A stretch of 43,914 bases of DNA, from positions 1-43,914 of IMG/VR virus record IMGVR_UViG_3300005529_000061. One strand, written 5' to 3'. The notes below the pieces were generated by a model. The model did no database searches. It was given only the letters and a program-made list of their open reading frames with translations, and had not been told where the DNA came from. The stretch is from a virus. Each line of letters opens with the position of its first letter. Within the stretch, counting starts at the first letter, position 1. Shown piece after piece: positions 40,695 to 43,914 of the stretch. The position numbers and the translations under genes were made by a program.

Positions 40695-41758
40695 AGCTAA
40701 TTGAAGAAGATTTGCAGTCAATAATTAAACAGGTAGGCACTCCCATATTTGATTTTGAGGGGAGAGAGATTCTTATCTCCGGAGCATGTGGTTTTCTAGG
40801 CTCTTGGTATATAGCTCTTTTTCAGGAATTAAATAAGTTTTTTAAGCATCCATGCAAAGTGTATGCAGTGGATAGTGGTATTGCTACTGATGAAAATAAC
40901 CATATTGTGAAAGTTACTGATCCAAATATTCTCTTTAAACAGGCTGATATATCTACCATGGAAATTGATGGCACTGTGGACTATATTATTCATGCAGCAG
41001 GTATAGCTTCCCCCATTTTCTATAGGAAATTCCCGGTTGAAACAATTGATGGTATGGTGCTTGGGCTTTCTAATCTGATGAAGTTTGCTGTTAAAAACCC
41101 GGTAAAGGGATTCTTTGTCTTTTCCTCTTCTGAAATGTACGGCAATCCACATCCAGAAGCAGTACCCACGCCAGAGACTTACTACGGCAATGTATCAGCC
41201 ATAGGCCCTAGGAGCTGCTACGATGAGAGTAAGCGCATGGAAGAGGCAATGTGTGTGGCTTACCACAGAATCCATAATGTGCCTGTCAAATGGGTCAGGC
41301 CCTTTAATGTCTATGGCCCCGGCATGCGGGTGGTAGATGACAGGGTAGTGCCTAAGTTTACCTTCCAAATGCTCAAGAATGAGGATATTACTGTCCATGT
41401 GCCGGGACTCCAGACCAGAACCTTCTGTTATGTTACAGATGCTATGGTGGGCTTCCTGAAGGCTATGCTTATAGGCAAAAATGGGGAAGTCTACAATATA
41501 GGCAGGCAGGATGACGAAATTAGTATTTACGAGCTGGCAACACGAATGCAAAAGCTCTTTCCCCAAAGCAAGAGTAACATTAATACTATTGAGATGCCTA
41601 CCGAATATCCGCAGGATCAGGCCCAAAGACGATGCCCCGATATTACAAAGGCACGGGAGCAATTGCTCTACAGCCCAAGAGTATCATTGGATGAAGGTTT
41701 GGGCAGGACATGGGAATGGGCAGAGGAGGCCCTAAAAGCATATGGAAAAAAGAGTTGA
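40691..41758 (+). CDS. NAD-dependent sugar epimerase/dehydratase (SDR)
   Basis: A 355-aa extended SDR. GACGFLG at 31-37 binds NAD, HAAGIASP follows, SSSEMYG near 145-151 gives the catalytic Ser, and Tyr177-x3-Lys181 (CYDESKRMEE) completes the site. RPFNVYGPGMR and the C-terminal RQDDEISIYELATRM fit UDP-glucuronate decarboxylase / NDP-sugar dehydratase relatives. It is coupled at both ends (ATGA at 40691; 17-bp overlap with the next gene). Confidence 0.9.
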   Translation: MKLIEEDLQSIIKQVGTPIFDFEGREILISGACGFLGSWYIALFQELNKFFKHPCKVYAVDSGIATDENNHIVKVTDPNILFKQADISTMEIDGTVDYIIHAAGIASPIFYRKFPVETIDGMVLGLSNLMKFAVKNPVKGFFVFSSSEMYGNPHPEAVPTPETYYGNVSAIGPRSCYDESKRMEEAMCVAYHRIHNVPVKWVRPFNVYGPGMRVVDDRVVPKFTFQMLKNEDITVHVPGLQTRTFCYVTDAMVGFLKAMLIGKNGEVYNIGRQDDEISIYELATRMQKLFPQSKSNINTIEMPTEYPQDQAQRRCPDITKAREQLLYSPRVSLDEGLGRTWEWAEEALKAYGKKS

Positions 41759-42455
41759 CATTATTATCCCGGTACATAACAGGTGGGAACATACCAAGCA
41801 AACGCTGGATTCTTTATTTGAAAATACTGATGAAGGAATGTTTGAGCTTTATGTTATTGACGATAGGTCAGATCCAGAAACTGAAAATGGTTTGAAGGCT
41901 TATAAGAAAATTAGCATTTTAAAAAGAAATGATATAGCAATTGGGCCGGCAGCATCTCGTAATGAAATGTGTGAGCATATTACTAAAAGCGGTGGCCGGA
42001 AAGAATTTCTCTATCATTCAGATAATGATGTCTTTTTTAAGCGAGGTTGGTTAGGCGCTTTGCTTGCTACTTTGGATATGTTTGAAGAAGATGGCTTAAA
42101 GCTTTTGGGTGGTGGTTGCCATCCATACTTACAGAATAATGGGATCTTTTCAAGACCAGAAATTCAGTATCCATATATTGTTGGTTTAAAGGATGCAGTT
42201 TCCGGATATAGTCAGTTAATGCGCTGGGAAACATGGGATAAATACGGGCCATTTTCAGATGCCAACCGCAATGAGGAAATCAAGATAATGGGGTCTGAAG
42301 ACTGGGCATTTTGTCAGAAAATCATCAAGGATGGATACAAGGTTGGTAGCATAGAGCCGGAGCTGGTTATTGCCACTGGCAAGACCAATACCTATGGTAA
42401 GTTGGCGACTGGTTCCGAGACATTTAAAGAGGTAGAAGGGGTGGTAGTCAAATGA
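41742..42455 (+). CDS. Glycosyltransferase family 2
   Basis: A 237-aa GT-A enzyme: DIIIPVHNRWEHTKQTLDSL, LYVIDDRSDPET, then FLYHSDNDVFFKRGW with DND as metal-binding triad, and EEIKIMGSEDWAFCQKIIKD with the ED pair. The acceptor is unknown. It is the last gene before the second G-rich repeat island. Confidence 0.88.
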   Translation: MEKRVDIIIPVHNRWEHTKQTLDSLFENTDEGMFELYVIDDRSDPETENGLKAYKKISILKRNDIAIGPAASRNEMCEHITKSGGRKEFLYHSDNDVFFKRGWLGALLATLDMFEEDGLKLLGGGCHPYLQNNGIFSRPEIQYPYIVGLKDAVSGYSQLMRWETWDKYGPFSDANRNEEIKIMGSEDWAFCQKIIKDGYKVGSIEPELVIATGKTNTYGKLATGSETFKEVEGVVVK

Positions 42456-42461
42456 GCCAAA

Positions 42462-42533
42462 AAGCGGTGGGGGAGTGCTATTTTAGCCTCATGGGGGAGT
42501 GGTTGCTAAGTGGGGGAGAGGGTAGGGGAGTGG
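42462..42533. repeat. G-rich non-coding repeat island B
   Basis: Holds AAGCGGTGGGGGAGTG (42462-42477), TAGCCTCA (42484-42491), TGGGGGAGTGGTTGC (42492-42506) and TGGGGGAGAGGGTAGGGGAGTGG split here as 42511-42533. The first, third and last words recur in the same order in island A (4839-4859, 4903-4915), with the GGCTCA-type word inverted. Several G-runs with short spacers could form a G-quadruplex. There is no hairpin-plus-T terminator. Confidence 0.8.
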
Positions 42534-42543
42534 AGGCATTTTT

Positions 42544-42906
42544 ATGAATATTTCAATAGATTGGAACGGGTGTTACCCGGAGCATAAAGAGTACTTTGAC
42601 GCTATGGCTTTGGCTATGCAAAAGGCCGGCCATAGGGTGGGAATTATCACAGGAGAACGGGAAAAAGACCCATACAATAAGACCGACAAAACCAAGGAAA
42701 TTTTGGGATATTTAGGGTTTAAACCGGACTTCTTGGTTCTTTGGGGAGAGTACGAAACAATAGCCAATGGCAATATGTGGAAGGCCCAAAAGCTCATTGA
42801 TAATCAGATAGCAATGCACTTTGATGATGATGCAACCGAAATGAAAAAGTATACTGATATTTGGATAGTAAAGGTTTTAAATAGAGCAGAGAAAGGAAAA
42901 TTTTAA
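42544..42906 (+). CDS. HAD-like protein
   Basis: A 120-aa protein with HAD-type elements: SIDWNG at the start (the second acid is Asn, so motif I is altered), VGIITGE in the motif II position, KAQKLIDNQIAMHFDDDATE with the acidic motif IV. It could be a degenerate or specialised phosphatase of the small HAD group. It starts one base after island B and ends sharing a base with the next ATG. Confidence 0.6.
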   Translation: MNISIDWNGCYPEHKEYFDAMALAMQKAGHRVGIITGEREKDPYNKTDKTKEILGYLGFKPDFLVLWGEYETIANGNMWKAQKLIDNQIAMHFDDDATEMKKYTDIWIVKVLNRAEKGKF

Positions 42907-43505
42907 TGCATGGCATAGTACATGATTTTGTTGTTTTAAATACTGTAAAAGATGGGCATACGTATCCTACCGGCAATGGCGGGGGAGCAAGAGCCAATGA
43001 GCTTTTGCCAGATTATCCAACTTTAAAAGAACAGCCAACTTTTAGTAGAATTTTAGATATAGGGTCATTGGATATTAATGGCAGCATGCAGGGATATAAC
43101 TTTGCAGGAGGAGGCCCAAACTGGAAAGACTTGGTTAAATGTATGCAGTATATTGGCATTGATCTTATTGAGGGCCGAAATGTTGATGTGGTTATGGATG
43201 CCCACGATTTGAACTATAGCGATGGCAGCTTTGACTTAGTGCTTTGCTTATCTATGTTAGAGCATGATTCAGAACCCATGGCTACGATTATAGAGGCTTT
43301 CCGTGTCTTAAAGAAAGGACAACCTTTTATTTTGACTACTGTAAGTGCAGAGCATGAAGAGCATAAGCATTTAGGCGGTGGCGATACTGAAACATATAAT
43401 CATTTGACTTTTGAGCAGGTATTGAAGATACTTAAAATGGTAGGCTTTAAGTCAATTGGATACCGAAATCCGGAGACAGAATTGCTGTTTTACTGCGTTA
43501 AATAA
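42906..43505 (+). CDS. Class I SAM-dependent methyltransferase
   Basis: A 199-aa methyltransferase. ILDIGSLDINGS is motif I, YIGIDLIEGRNVDVVMDAHD is motif II, and GSFDLVLCLSMLEHD with AFRVLKKGQPFILTTVSA follows, the Methyltransf_11 pattern. AAAGGA lies upstream of the ATG. The acceptor is unknown; its context is the glycan cluster. Confidence 0.85.
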   Translation: MHGIVHDFVVLNTVKDGHTYPTGNGGGARANELLPDYPTLKEQPTFSRILDIGSLDINGSMQGYNFAGGGPNWKDLVKCMQYIGIDLIEGRNVDVVMDAHDLNYSDGSFDLVLCLSMLEHDSEPMATIIEAFRVLKKGQPFILTTVSAEHEEHKHLGGGDTETYNHLTFEQVLKILKMVGFKSIGYRNPETELLFYCVK

Positions 43506-43506
43506 T

Positions 43507-43914
43507 ATGAAAAACATAGATGAAATTTATCAGATAGTTGAGGAAAGTAGCCATGAGACTGCTTTTAACAGGGGAGAATGTGAGGCTCTTTTTAATAAGC
43601 TCCTTGATTTACCCAAAGGAGCCAAGGTTGTTGAGATTGGCGTGGAATATGGCAGATCTACAAGTGTCATTGCAGAGGTAGGCAAAGAGCGTGATTTTAA
43701 CTTTACAGCCATTGATAATTGGTGTCAGGATAATGGGGCGGAAGCAAAAGCCCATGTTCTTTCTCAAATAGAGAAGCATCAATGGAAGATAAAGCTTATG
43801 ACTATGGATTCTAATTTAGCTTCAAAGATTTATGAAGGTAAGATTGATCTGATTCATATTGATGGAGATCATGTCTACGAAGCTGTTAAGTCTGATATTG
43901 AGCATTGGCTTCCA
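43507..43914 (+). CDS. SAM-dependent methyltransferase, Methyltransf_24-like (N-terminal part; continues at base 1)
   Basis: The first 106 unique codons of the protein that continues at base 1 (total 187 aa); bases 43825-43914 are the repeated copy of 1-90. Motif I is VVEIGVEYGRSTSVIAE at about residues 41-57, then FTAIDNWCQDNG. It begins 1 bp after the upstream methyltransferase. The gene's intactness across the join is strong evidence that the ends belong together. Confidence 0.88.
   Translation, partial: MKNIDEIYQIVEESSHETAFNRGECEALFNKLLDLPKGAKVVEIGVEYGRSTSVIAEVGKERDFNFTAIDNWCQDNGAEAKAHVLSQIEKHQWKIKLMTMDSNLASKIYEGKIDLIHIDGDHVYEAVKSDIEHWLP
43825..43914. repeat. Right copy of 90-bp terminal direct repeat
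   Basis: Identical to bases 1-90. Removing one copy leaves a 43,824-bp circle with an uninterrupted methyltransferase gene. Confidence 0.95.

Noticed and set aside
41195-41662. Minus-strand 155-aa frame
   Set aside because: Antisense to the SDR gene; no motif is seen.
1-43914. tRNA genes or CRISPR arrays
   Set aside because: No cloverleaf with a T-loop consensus and no regularly spaced repeat-spacer pattern were seen by eye.

Overview
This window looks like the complete genome of a tailed bacteriophage with siphovirus-type morphogenesis genes. It is given as a linear string whose last 90 bases (43825-43914) repeat its first 90 exactly, so the molecule is circularly closed or terminally redundant with a unit of about 43,824 bp. 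One methyltransferase gene runs across the join (43507 to the end, then 1-246). Nearly every gene is on the + strand. Coding is dense, with many ATGA overlaps, AGGAGG-type ribosome sites and TGA used as a normal stop. The host is bacterial but not identifiable here. A TasA/camelysin-like exported protein and an RlpA-like secreted protein would fit a lineage with an unusual envelope (Patescibacteria were considered), but that is a guess.

Layout. (1) 5051-18516: packaging and head-to-tail genes in canonical order: small and large terminase, portal, Mu gpF-like head protein, prohead protease fused to a scaffold-like tail, major capsid, connector, head closure, HK97 gp10-like protein, tail terminator, major tail protein, a tail-chaperone pair joined by a -1 frameshift, and tape measure. 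(2) 18497-18892, minus strand: an HNH endonuclease between tape measure and distal tail. (3) 18936-27644: distal tail, Tal-like baseplate protein, a beta-helix protein, a repeat-bearing fibre-like protein, a glycine-rich protein and small accessory proteins. (4) 27687-30265: lysis-type cassette (C39-like peptidase with coiled coil, several small membrane proteins), closed by a strong terminator at 30336-30391. (5) 30398-37013: a separately transcribed accessory or early region with a switch-like leader, a PD-(D/E)XK nuclease, a possibly structured RNA, an AlpA/Xis-like regulator with a 10-bp operator-like repeat, several zinc-ribbon proteins, two exported proteins and a GroEL without GroES. 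(6) 37020 through the join to 4743: about 11.5 kb, roughly a quarter of the genome, of glycan genes (five glycosyltransferases, six SAM methyltransferases, an NAD-dependent sugar epimerase, a sugar cupin isomerase and a HAD-like protein).

The most notable points are the large glycan cluster, part of which is bracketed by two related G-rich non-coding repeat islands (4839-4973 next to terS, and 42462-42533); the leader at 30439-30513 with two mutually exclusive folds; the GroEL with its own strong promoter; and the lack of any recognisable replication gene in what appears to be a complete genome. No integrase, tRNA or CRISPR array was seen.
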